From CAYFPO01 sp964345035 (GTDB lineage Bacteria; Fidelibacterota; Marinisomatia; SCGC-AAA003-L08; GCA-002704045): 64,000 nucleotides of DNA. The stretch spans positions 1-64,000 of the forward strand of contig CAYFPO010000007.1 of NCBI GenBank assembly GCA_964345035.1, written 5' to 3'. The position numbers were made by a program, and so were the translations under genes. The notes below the pieces were generated by a model. The model saw only the letters and a program-made list of their open reading frames with translations. It searched no databases and had not been told where the DNA came from. Of this stretch, positions 8,585 through 16,376 are shown piece after piece (position 1 is the first letter of the stretch; every line of letters begins with the position of its first letter).

Positions 8585-10962
8585 AAATTTCACTAAACTG
8601 GATACAGGATTATTTAAAAACTACCAAACCACCGGATGAACTGGTTGCGGGGTTGACCGCCCTTGGACTTGAATGCACTGCTGAATCCAGTGAATATACA
8701 TTCTCTGGTGTGGTAATAGGTGAGGTTGTTGAATGTGAAAAGCATCCCAATGCGGATAAATTATCACTGTGCAGAGTAAATGCTGGAGGAAACTCTTTGT
8801 TGGATATTATTTGCGGTGCTCCTAATGTCATAGCGGGAATTTCTGTGCCCGTAGCACCTGTGGGTGCTGTCCTGAAATCGGGCGAATTTAAAATCAAAAA
8901 AACTAAAATTCGCGGAGTGGAATCAAATGGTATGATTTGTTCCGGTGCTGAGTTGGATTTATCTGAGGATCATACCGGTATTCTCGTCCTGGAAACTGAT
9001 GAGTCGCCTGGAACAAATTTCAAAAATACACTACCACAAAAACAGGATACAATTTTTGAAATTGATCTTACTCCAAACAGGGGCGATTGTTTTGGACATT
9101 TGGGAGTTGCAAGGGAAATTGGATTGCTTGAAAATACTCCGGTAATCAGACGTAATAAAGAAATTTTGCCCGGAAACACAAAAATTGAAGATGTTGCATC
9201 AGTCAAAATACTGAGCATGGAGGGATGTCCAAGGTATGCTGCCCGTGTAGTCACCGGAGTGAAAATTGGTCCATCACCGGATTGGCTGGTAGAAAAACTA
9301 TCTGCAATCGGACAGAAATCCATAAACAATGTGGTAGATGCCGCAAATTTCGTTTTGATGGATACAGGACATCCCATGCATACTTTCGATTTGAAAAAAC
9401 TCGCTGGCAATGAAATTCAAGTTAGATTTGCAAAAACAGGTGAAAAAATTACCTTGCTGGATGAACAGGAATATGATCTAAAGGAATTCCACCTGTTGAT
9501 TTGTGACAAGGAAAAGCCTGTAGCTTTGGCTGGAATTATGGGAGATTTGGATTCCGGCATATCAGGTGATACCACTGATATATTGATTGAAAGTGCATAT
9601 TTTGATCCGACAGTTATCCGGAAAGGAGCTAAACATTTTGACCTATCAACGGAAGCATCCAAGCGGTTTGAAAGAGATACGGATATTGAAGGATTAATAC
9701 CTGCATTGAATCAACTCGCTGCATTGATACAGGAGGTTGCCGGAGGAGAAATTGCAGATGGAATCATAGATGTATATCCTGACAAAAAAAATCCCGGTAA
9801 GATCACATATAGTTTGGTTGAATGTAATGCATTCTTAGGAACAGATATTAGTGAAAAAGAAGTAGAAAAATATTTAACCGGTTTGGAAATTACATGGGAA
9901 AAAACCAATCAGGACTATAATTGTGTCGTCCCCACATTTAGGAATGATTTGACCCGTACAGTGGATATTTATGAAGAAATTGCCAGAGTGTATGGTTTTA
10001 ATAATATTCCATATAAACCCGTATTTACAGGAAGTTATACATCATTTATTCATGATGACCATAAAAAAACATCCGATATTCAATCCACTTTAGCAAATTT
10101 GGGATTTATTGAGCATTATTCCAATAGCCTGATAAATAATCGATATGCAAAAGAATTTTCAAATAATGTACCGGTAAAAATATCGAACCCCCTCAGCATG
10201 GAAATGGAAGTTTTAAGAACTTCATTACTACCCGGTTTACTCGAGGCAGTATCTTATAATGAAAAACGAAGCCAGAATAATTTCAAATTGTTTGAAATTG
10301 GCGCTGTACATAAATTTATTCCCAAAAAAGAGACAAGATCTTGTGAGTCATTTTCAGTTGGTATCGTTTGGAATTTTGCTGAAGATCTGCATTGGAGGGA
10401 ATTAAATCCAGGAGATTTTTACCGTGTAAAAGGAGAATTAACCACAATTCTGCGTTTAATCGGATGCACTAACATTCAGTTTTCATTGACTGAGCAATTG
10501 GGATATCAAGCAGCTTTTCAGGTAAAATCCGGAAAAATTAAAATTGGTGTGGTTGGAACACCTGTGCTGGAAATTTTACAGTCCCGTGATATTAACCATG
10601 AAATTTTCGTTTTTGAAGGGAATATTGACAATATCAGAAAATCCTGTGATAGAAAACAAATAACTATCAGTAAACCAAACCCATTCCCGGCAATCAGTAG
10701 AGATATCGCAATTCAGGTGAAACACGAAATTTCTAATAAAAATATTATGGACTTGATACATTCAAACGGGGGTGAATTTCTAACATCCGTACATTTATTT
10801 GATTTTTATCAGGATGAAAAATTAGGTGATGATCAAAAAAGTTTGGCATATTCACTGGTATTTCAATCAGCAGATAAAACACTAACTGATAAAGAAGCAG
10901 ATAAATGGGTAGGCCAGGTCATTTCTGCATTGAAAACAAATTTTAATATAATTCAGAGATAA
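8581..10962 (+). CDS. pheT: Phenylalanyl-tRNA synthetase beta subunit
   Basis: 793 residues, starting at TTG within the pheS stop (TTGA). Domains in order: tRNA-binding OB fold (about 40-150, with GEVVECEKHPNADKLSLCRV), B3/B4 editing domain (about 215-370), B5 (about 405-470), inactive catalytic-like domain (about 480-680) and C-terminal FDX-ACB domain (about 700-790, with FPAISRDIAI). It works with PheS as an alpha2-beta2 enzyme. Confidence 0.96.
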   Translation: MKISLNWIQDYLKTTKPPDELVAGLTALGLECTAESSEYTFSGVVIGEVVECEKHPNADKLSLCRVNAGGNSLLDIICGAPNVIAGISVPVAPVGAVLKSGEFKIKKTKIRGVESNGMICSGAELDLSEDHTGILVLETDESPGTNFKNTLPQKQDTIFEIDLTPNRGDCFGHLGVAREIGLLENTPVIRRNKEILPGNTKIEDVASVKILSMEGCPRYAARVVTGVKIGPSPDWLVEKLSAIGQKSINNVVDAANFVLMDTGHPMHTFDLKKLAGNEIQVRFAKTGEKITLLDEQEYDLKEFHLLICDKEKPVALAGIMGDLDSGISGDTTDILIESAYFDPTVIRKGAKHFDLSTEASKRFERDTDIEGLIPALNQLAALIQEVAGGEIADGIIDVYPDKKNPGKITYSLVECNAFLGTDISEKEVEKYLTGLEITWEKTNQDYNCVVPTFRNDLTRTVDIYEEIARVYGFNNIPYKPVFTGSYTSFIHDDHKKTSDIQSTLANLGFIEHYSNSLINNRYAKEFSNNVPVKISNPLSMEMEVLRTSLLPGLLEAVSYNEKRSQNNFKLFEIGAVHKFIPKKETRSCESFSVGIVWNFAEDLHWRELNPGDFYRVKGELTTILRLIGCTNIQFSLTEQLGYQAAFQVKSGKIKIGVVGTPVLEILQSRDINHEIFVFEGNIDNIRKSCDRKQITISKPNPFPAISRDIAIQVKHEISNKNIMDLIHSNGGEFLTSVHLFDFYQDEKLGDDQKSLAYSLVFQSADKTLTDKEADKWVGQVISALKTNFNIIQR

Positions 10963-10971
10963 GGGGAAAAA

Positions 10972-11277
10972 ATGAGTGAGCAAAATGTAATAAAAGTGCC
11001 GATTATGGGGCAGGAATATGTTGTGAATACAACAGCACCGGCAAAATATATCAATGATATAGCTTCATATGTGAATGACAAAATGGAAGAGATTCAGGAA
11101 TCTGGTATTGAGCAGGATTCACAGCTCCGAATTGCAGTGCTTGCAGCAATGAATATCACTGATGAACTTTTTACCGGAAAGAAGAATCAGGATAAACTCT
11201 TCAGTGAACTTGAAAAGAAAACCAACAAAGTAAAAAAACTGGTAGATAAAGAAATCCAAAACCTGGAAAAACAGTAA
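10972..11277 (+). CDS. zapA: Cell division protein ZapA
   Basis: 101 residues. The N-terminal globular part contains KVPIMGQEYVV and the SQLRIAVLAAMNITDELF helix typical of ZapA, followed by a coiled-coil tail (DKLFSELEKKTNKVKKLVDKE). ZapA tetramers bundle FtsZ filaments at the Z ring. The pheT-zapA neighbourhood is common in bacteria. AAGGGGA precedes the ATG. Confidence 0.88.
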   Translation: MSEQNVIKVPIMGQEYVVNTTAPAKYINDIASYVNDKMEEIQESGIEQDSQLRIAVLAAMNITDELFTGKKNQDKLFSELEKKTNKVKKLVDKEIQNLEKQ

Positions 11278-11287
11278 TTATTACAAT

Positions 11288-12169
11288 TTGAAAACCACAC
11301 TACTGGTTGGTAAACCTGTTGCTGACCATCTAAGAAAAAGACTGAGCAATGTTGTTCAGACTCTCGCAGATGCCAGTATAACACCTGGATTAGCTGCTGT
11401 AATAGTTGGTGATGATCCTGCATCGCAAGTTTATGTCAGAAACAAGGAAAGAGCATTTGCAAAACTGGGATGCTACAGCAAAACAATTCATCTACCACAA
11501 AATACTACTGAAGAGGAAATTCTAAATCTCATAAGAAATCTAAACAACGATCCTGCATTTCACGGTATATTAGTACAATTACCACTACCAAAACATTTAA
11601 ACAGTAGAATAATTCTCCATGCTGTGAATCCCAAAAAAGATGTAGATGGGTTCCATCCTGAAAATCTGGGATTACTTCTGGAGGGGAATCCTGGTTTTGT
11701 TCCCTGTACTCCGAATGGAATTTTAGAAATCTTGAAGTATTATCAAATTCCGGTCAATGGGCGGCATGCGGTAATCGTAGGCAGAAGCAATATTGTAGGT
11801 AAACCAATGTTTGCGTTATTATGCCAAAAATTTGAAATGGGAAATGCCACGGTGTCCATTTGTCATACAGGTACACAGAATATTAACCAATTTACAAAAC
11901 AGGCAGATATACTCATAGCCGCAGCAGGTTCACCCGGAATGATAACAGGAGAAATGCTCAAACAAGGTGTGGATATCATTGATGTTGGGATCAATCGAGT
12001 TGAGGATGATTCTGAAAAGGGATACCATTTATGTGGAGATGTGGATACAGAATCCGTGATGGGTATTGCAAACAGTGTCACTCCCGTACCGGGAGGTGTA
12101 GGTCCATTGACCATTACAATGCTGCTCTCCAATACCATAAAATCTGCGAAAAGAAATTTATTTAATTGA
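11288..12169 (+). CDS. folD: Bifunctional methylenetetrahydrofolate dehydrogenase/cyclohydrolase
   Basis: 293 residues, interconverting 5,10-methylene- and 10-formyl-tetrahydrofolate. The substrate/NADP motifs are clear: VGDDPASQVYVRNKERA with the catalytic lysine, HGILVQLPLPKHL, PKKDVDGFHPENLG, PCTPNGILE, VGRSNIVGKPM and the C-terminal TPVPGGVGPLTITMLL. It starts at TTG 10 bases after zapA. Confidence 0.96.
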   Translation: MKTTLLVGKPVADHLRKRLSNVVQTLADASITPGLAAVIVGDDPASQVYVRNKERAFAKLGCYSKTIHLPQNTTEEEILNLIRNLNNDPAFHGILVQLPLPKHLNSRIILHAVNPKKDVDGFHPENLGLLLEGNPGFVPCTPNGILEILKYYQIPVNGRHAVIVGRSNIVGKPMFALLCQKFEMGNATVSICHTGTQNINQFTKQADILIAAAGSPGMITGEMLKQGVDIIDVGINRVEDDSEKGYHLCGDVDTESVMGIANSVTPVPGGVGPLTITMLLSNTIKSAKRNLFN

Positions 12170-12179
12170 TAATTTACTT

Positions 12180-12251
12180 GCCCCTGTAGTTCAATGGATA
12201 GAATGAAGGATTCCGGTTCCTTTGATACAGGTTCGACTCCTGTCGGGGGTA
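12180..12251 (+). tRNA. tRNA-Arg (CCG)
   Basis: Cloverleaf of 72 nt. Acceptor GCCCCTG pairs with CGGGGGT (two wobbles), the D arm is GTTC/GAAT, the anticodon stem is AAGGA/TCCTT with loop TTCCGGT (anticodon CCG), and the T stem is ACAGG/CCTGT with loop TTCGACT. CCA is not encoded. It is 10 bases after folD. Its 3' half is copied in the tandem repeat that follows. Confidence 0.93.
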
Positions 12252-12369
12252 CAAATCTACATCCGGATAAATCCGGGATTACAATTTACATGCCGGTTTC
12301 AATTGTGAATCAAACATCGATAAATATTAGTAAATGGAAATAGGATTCCGGTTCCTGGGATACAGGTTC

Positions 12370-12398
12370 CCTGTCCGCCCTACAGTGAAGCCGGCGGG
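12370..12398. repeat. Palindromic insert in tRNA-like T loop, copy 1
   Basis: A 29-base insert between GGTTC and GACTCC relative to tRNA-Arg. CCGCC (12375-12379) can pair with GGCGG (12393-12397) around a loop that includes ten variable bases at 12380-12389. The insert also begins with CCTGT, which can replace the T-stem 3' strand. It looks like a small mobile palindromic unit. Confidence 0.7.
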
Positions 12399-12533
12399 GA
12401 CTCCTGTCGGGGGTACAAATCTACATCCGGATAAATCCGGGATTACAATTTACATGCCGGTTTCAATTGTGAATCAAACATCGATAAATATTAGTAAATG
12501 GAAATAGGATTCCGGTTCCTGGGATACAGGTTC

Positions 12534-12562
12534 CCTGTCCGCCCCGCGTGCAAGCCGGCGGG
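12534..12562. repeat. Palindromic insert in tRNA-like T loop, copy 2
   Basis: Same insert as at 12370-12398, with identical stem arms, but 6 of the 10 loop bases at 12544-12553 differ while the flanking 150 bases are unchanged. Confidence 0.7.
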
Positions 12563-12592
12563 GACTCCTGTCGGGGGTACAAATCTACATCC

Positions 12593-12786
12593 ATGGTAAA
12601 CCGAAATTATAGATTTACTCAAAAAATACGGTTTTAGATATTTTAACAAAGTTACAAATAAAAAAAATCTCTATGTAATTGAATGAAATTCTTTTTTAAA
12701 TTTGTAAATGTTTATCAGGTGAAATTGCATTCGGTTAACTTACATTTTAATTTTATGAAAAATCAAATCAATAAAGAGGATAAAGT
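12593..12786 (+). other. AT-rich region upstream of the stator genes
   Basis: No gene or clear RNA fold seen between the tRNA-derived repeats and motA. AAAGAGGA sits 7 bases before the motA ATG. A promoter for motA-motB is expected here, but no strong -35/-10 pair could be picked by eye. Confidence 0.4.
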
Positions 12787-13590
12787 ATGAATCTTGGTAC
12801 CTTAGTAGGATTATTATTAGGTTTCGCATTAATAGGTACAGGTATGTACCTGTCTGCAAGTGGTGCAGGAAAAACAATGCTTGACTATTATGATACAGTT
12901 AGTATGCTTATTGTTTTGGGTGGTTCCTTGTCCGCAACTGCAATTGCTTTTAAAATCGGAGATGTACTGTCTATTTTTAAATCCCTGGGCAGATTATTCA
13001 AGGATGATAATTTCACATTGGGGGACGTAGTGGATGATTGTGTAGAACTGGCTGAATCAAACAGAAAAGGACAGTTGGAAGGGCAATTAGATGCAACACC
13101 ATCCTCCATGCCATTCAGGATGCATCCAATTAAAACTGGCATACAAATGATCGTTGATGGTAGTAAACCTGAGGATATTGAGGAAGTATTAGAAAATACA
13201 GAGAAATACCGTTCACAAAGGGAAGCTATCAAAGCCAATGTATTGAAAAAAATGGGTGAATATTCACCGGCATTTGGGATGGTAGGAACATTAATCGGCC
13301 TAGTTATGATGTTGTATGGTATGGGTTCAGGTGAAAGTGAAGATATGGCAGCCAAATTAGGTCTTTCAATGGCGGTAGCATTAATAACCACATTATATGG
13401 AGCCATATTCGCTAATTTTTTCTTCTTACCATTTTCTGATAAACTCAAAGGTAAAAATGAACAAAAAAGTGTTGAAAGTGCTTTATGTAGTGCAGGAGTC
13501 ATGCTCATAGCAAAAAAGGTGCATCCAATATTAGTTAGAGAAAAACTCAATGCATATATTCCACGGGTTCAACGAAAAACTGAAGAATAA
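12787..13590 (+). CDS. motA: Stator protein MotA/PomA
   Basis: 267-residue inner-membrane protein with four predicted transmembrane segments (about 5-22, 34-52, 155-175, 185-208). The conserved prolines are in EYSPAFGMVGTLIGLVMM and FFFLPFSDKL. With MotB it forms an ion-driven stator. Its stop overlaps the motB start (TAATG). No other flagellar gene is in the window, so it may drive a flagellum encoded elsewhere or another rotary machine. Confidence 0.88.
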   Translation: MNLGTLVGLLLGFALIGTGMYLSASGAGKTMLDYYDTVSMLIVLGGSLSATAIAFKIGDVLSIFKSLGRLFKDDNFTLGDVVDDCVELAESNRKGQLEGQLDATPSSMPFRMHPIKTGIQMIVDGSKPEDIEEVLENTEKYRSQREAIKANVLKKMGEYSPAFGMVGTLIGLVMMLYGMGSGESEDMAAKLGLSMAVALITTLYGAIFANFFFLPFSDKLKGKNEQKSVESALCSAGVMLIAKKVHPILVREKLNAYIPRVQRKTEE

Positions 13591-14342
13591 TGGCAAAACC
13601 ATTTAGAGAAGAAGATTGTCCTGTATGTCCTGATGAAGGATTGCCGGGATGGATGGGTACATTTGCAGATATGATGACATTATTGTTTGCATTTTTTGTA
13701 CTTTTGTTTTCCATGTCAACCTTAGACCCTGTTAAAATGGCTCAAATGGCAGAAACAATGACTGATTTTACAACAGGTGCTAAGGAGGATACACCAGATA
13801 AAGAACCTATGAAAAGTTCTTCTCAAATAAAATCAGATCTAAACGAAATTAAGGATAATGTTGATGAAAGTTTAAAAGGTAAAATTACCGTTTCAAGTGA
13901 TGAACAAGGCGTTGCTGTTGAATTGGATGGTGATATTTGTTTTGATATGGGAACTGTGATTTTACATGAAAAATTGATGGAAATATTAGATACAGTAGCT
14001 CCAAAATTGATGACACATCCTACAGATATGCGACCAATTCAAATACAGGGGCATTCGGATAATATCAAGGTTCCTTTTCCATTAAGTGAAAAATTTCCTA
14101 CGAACTGGGAATTATCATCTGCAAGGGCTGCTGTGGTAGTAAATTATTTAATTAAAAATCATGGCATTAATCCGACCAGGCTAAGGGCAATTGGATTTGC
14201 AGATAGATGGCCATACGGGATTGATTTTATGGATATGAGAAAACACGGGTTTGTTGATGATGCAAAGATTGCAGAATATAATTCTACTCCTGAAAAAATG
14301 GCGAAAAATAGAAGAATAAAAATCGTATTCCAACCCAGTTAA
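13590..14342 (+). CDS. motB: Stator protein MotB/PomB with OmpA domain
   Basis: 250 residues. The N-terminal segment GLPGWMGTFADMMTLLFAFF holds the ion-carrying Asp at residue 27 within the single transmembrane helix, and a CPVC pair precedes it. The segment resembles the sodium-type PomB of Vibrio more than proton-type MotB. The C-terminal OmpA-like peptidoglycan-binding domain (about 110-250) shows GHSDN, NWELSSARAAVVVNYL and the NRRIKIVF end. Ion type is inferred from resemblance only. Confidence 0.88.
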   Translation: MAKPFREEDCPVCPDEGLPGWMGTFADMMTLLFAFFVLLFSMSTLDPVKMAQMAETMTDFTTGAKEDTPDKEPMKSSSQIKSDLNEIKDNVDESLKGKITVSSDEQGVAVELDGDICFDMGTVILHEKLMEILDTVAPKLMTHPTDMRPIQIQGHSDNIKVPFPLSEKFPTNWELSSARAAVVVNYLIKNHGINPTRLRAIGFADRWPYGIDFMDMRKHGFVDDAKIAEYNSTPEKMAKNRRIKIVFQPS

Positions 14343-14512
14343 TAATATTCTTCTTCATCTGATTTTCTATTTATTAACCACCGCTTAATCATTAGTACTA
14401 TTAGAATTACTCCTGAAATAGTTATTAATTTTGAAAAAATAAGTAATTTTGTACCAGTACCAAATACAGTAGTGATTTGGACAGTAAACCATTCTAAAAA
14501 ATTTTCAATCAT
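14339..14512 (-). CDS. Possible small membrane protein, 57 residues
   Basis: Open frame from an ATG at 14512 to a TAA that overlaps the motB stop. The product has one hydrophobic segment (LITISGVILIVLMI) followed by a basic stretch (KRWLINRK) and an acidic tail (SDEEEYY), a plausible one-pass membrane protein. No Shine-Dalgarno is visible and I do not recognise it, so it may be chance. The same gap also holds a 29-codon + strand frame with a TTG start (14528-14617) that would encode one hydrophobic helix. Confidence 0.3.
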   Translation of the reverse strand: MIENFLEWFTVQITTVFGTGTKLLIFSKLITISGVILIVLMIKRWLINRKSDEEEYY

Positions 14513-14619
14513 AATACAGGTAATATTTTGCCGGATAAATTAAAAAATTCTGTACAATTTATCATTTTTATAATCATATTTATTTTGGTATTGATCTTAA
14601 TCATTGCTGATAAATAAAT

Positions 14620-16227
14620 TCAGCATTTCAATAAATTAATGCTCACCGTTGTCAATTCACCCCCGGGAAATAGTTTTTGAAATTTTAGATCTTCGATTAA
14701 ACCTGCTTTTCGGGCACAGTCCAGCATAATATCTAACTCAACAATATATTGATCTGTATATCCATGGGTTGCATCATAGGCGGTTGCTAAAGTTCTACCT
14801 AAATTATTTGCTGTGAGTTCCGGTGGGATTGTATGCAGTTCCAGAACGAGGAGTCCGTGTTTCTCTATATATGGTTTCCAATTATTAAAATGATCAATCA
14901 GATTCTGCTCTAATTCATAATTTGGAATCCATTTACCTCTAAACGCAAATGCTCCGGTTGAGTTGCTTTTATAAGAAGAATCCATTTGGTTAGGGGAGGT
15001 ATAAATCCGGTTATGATCCAGAAATGACCGTACATTCAACAAGTTGCTCAAATCTACATTAAATTCGGATTTAATTTTTTCAGCAAATGACTTTGGGTTA
15101 CCAATATTCCCATGAAGAACGTGGTGGTGAATTCCTGCATCTGATAATGTCTTTTCTGTCGCAACTCTTGCTGCAGGGTTAAAGTCACCACCAATAATTA
15201 CAAGCGGGTAATCATGTATATAAGCACCTCTGCGGGTTGAGGATGTCACTACCTCATAAATATGTTTCAGGAATGATCCATCACCACAGCCCATATCTGC
15301 AATTCCTATGGGTTGTTGTTCGATGGGTTGATTGAATGTTTCAATAATTATTTTATCAATGGTATCAAAATAGGTTTTATGAGCACCACCGCTTCCCCAT
15401 ACATTCATGGGCCGGTTCACGTGGGATTCATCTCCGGATTCTGTTCTGTGCCATAAAACGGTAGGATTTCCATACAATAATTCCGATAATTGTAGGAAAG
15501 TGGATAAATAAGACACTGTAACACCATAGGCAGTTGCAAGGGAAATAGCATATTCTCCCTCCGGAGTGACAACATAATTATCGTCATTTTTAAGAATCCA
15601 GGATTCCAATGAGAAAATTCTACTGATGCTCTGGTAATTATTGCAGACAAGGTAATCCAGTAATGTATTGGGCTCTTTCAATAATCCTGCTCTGCCGAGT
15701 GCTACTATTACAGGTCCGATGAGCCCACCATTCAGTTGATTGAGGATTTGAAATTCTACAGATGATATATCATCAATATCAGATTGTGTAAATCCCCAGA
15801 GATTCTCCGCAGACTGCAATAATTCATAAAAAATACCATCGATATCATGGAGATTATTTTCAGTAATCAATTTCTCCAGATACACTGCTTCAGAATACCA
15901 TGGGATCAGTTGTGAATATTTATGTGCATATTGAATCATATTTCGTCCTAAGTCCGTAAGAGAATATTCAATATTTTTACCATCTTTCAACACAGTTCTC
16001 ATCAACCAACCCTGTGAAGCTAATAATCTCAACGCTATATTAATATATCCAATGTTCGCATTAAATTTTCTAATAATGGAACATAAATCCCAGTGTCCTT
16101 CTTTTTCCATATAATCAATGATTCCTTTTTTGAACAATGCATCAATTGTTGGCGCTATGGTAATTCCATCCAAATGGCGAAAAATGGTATTACGTATTTT
16201 TAATTTAGATTGTCTCGAAATATTCAA
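14620..16227 (-). CDS. SAM-dependent methyltransferase, AprA/PKS C-methyltransferase-like
   Basis: 535 residues with a TTG start. The N-terminal half contains winged-helix-like segments (about 60-110 and 175-235) of the kind found in O-methyltransferase dimerisation regions. A class I SAM-binding motif, IADMGCGDGSFLKH, is near 307-320. The central MNVWGSGGAHKTYF and the FPGGELTTVSINLL end resemble methyltransferase domains of trans-AT polyketide synthases and AprA-like proteins. The substrate is unknown. It stands alone, divergent from the repeat protein, with no PKS modules in the window. Confidence 0.6.
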   Translation of the reverse strand: MNISRQSKLKIRNTIFRHLDGITIAPTIDALFKKGIIDYMEKEGHWDLCSIIRKFNANIGYINIALRLLASQGWLMRTVLKDGKNIEYSLTDLGRNMIQYAHKYSQLIPWYSEAVYLEKLITENNLHDIDGIFYELLQSAENLWGFTQSDIDDISSVEFQILNQLNGGLIGPVIVALGRAGLLKEPNTLLDYLVCNNYQSISRIFSLESWILKNDDNYVVTPEGEYAISLATAYGVTVSYLSTFLQLSELLYGNPTVLWHRTESGDESHVNRPMNVWGSGGAHKTYFDTIDKIIIETFNQPIEQQPIGIADMGCGDGSFLKHIYEVVTSSTRRGAYIHDYPLVIIGGDFNPAARVATEKTLSDAGIHHHVLHGNIGNPKSFAEKIKSEFNVDLSNLLNVRSFLDHNRIYTSPNQMDSSYKSNSTGAFAFRGKWIPNYELEQNLIDHFNNWKPYIEKHGLLVLELHTIPPELTANNLGRTLATAYDATHGYTDQYIVELDIMLDCARKAGLIEDLKFQKLFPGGELTTVSINLLKC

Positions 16228-16253
16228 AATTTTATGTAATATACACTACAAAA

Positions 16254-16291
16254 TAGGGTATCTTTTTCTTTGCTAAGAAAAATGAACCCTA
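16254..16291. promoter_or_regulatory. Inverted repeat between divergent genes
   Basis: TAGGGT (16254-16259) pairs with ACCCTA (16286-16291), and inside it TTTTTCTT (16263-16270) pairs with AAGAAAAA (16275-16282) around TGCT. It lies in the 89-149 base divergent region between the methyltransferase and the repeat protein, so it could be an operator or an RNA hairpin in the repeat-protein leader. Confidence 0.4.
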
Positions 16292-16376
16292 TAATTTAAA
16301 AAGTTATATCGAGGAAATGAATAATCCTTTATTCAATTTTCATACAAAATTCTCTTTTATAAAATCAGGAGGCAAC

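Larger units (their letters stand above)
12235..12592 (+). repeat. 164-bp tandem repeat derived from tRNA-Arg, 2.2 copies
   Basis: The segment starting GACTCCTGTCGGGGG begins at 12235 (inside tRNA-Arg), 12399 and 12563, an exact 164-base period. The third copy is partial and ends about 12592. The two full units are identical except for ten bases (12380-12389 against 12544-12553). Each unit holds the tRNA 3' end, about 100 bases of downstream flank, and a degenerate tRNA body from the D loop to the T loop. A 29-base insert then splits the T loop. The copies lack the 5' acceptor strand and are not expected to be working tRNAs. Confidence 0.93.

Noticed and set aside
11278..11287. 6S RNA gene after zapA
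   Set aside because: The common zapA-6S RNA arrangement is not possible; folD starts 10 bases after zapA.
12300..12592. Two further functional tRNA-Arg genes in the repeat
   Set aside because: The copies have no 5' acceptor strand, a shortened D arm and a 29-base insert in the T loop.
12235..12592. CRISPR array
   Set aside because: Period is 164 bases with near-identical whole units; there is no short repeat with unique spacers and no cas gene.
12888..13550. 220-residue open frame opposite motA
   Set aside because: It is the antisense shadow of motA, with low-complexity Ser/Ile composition and no family resemblance.
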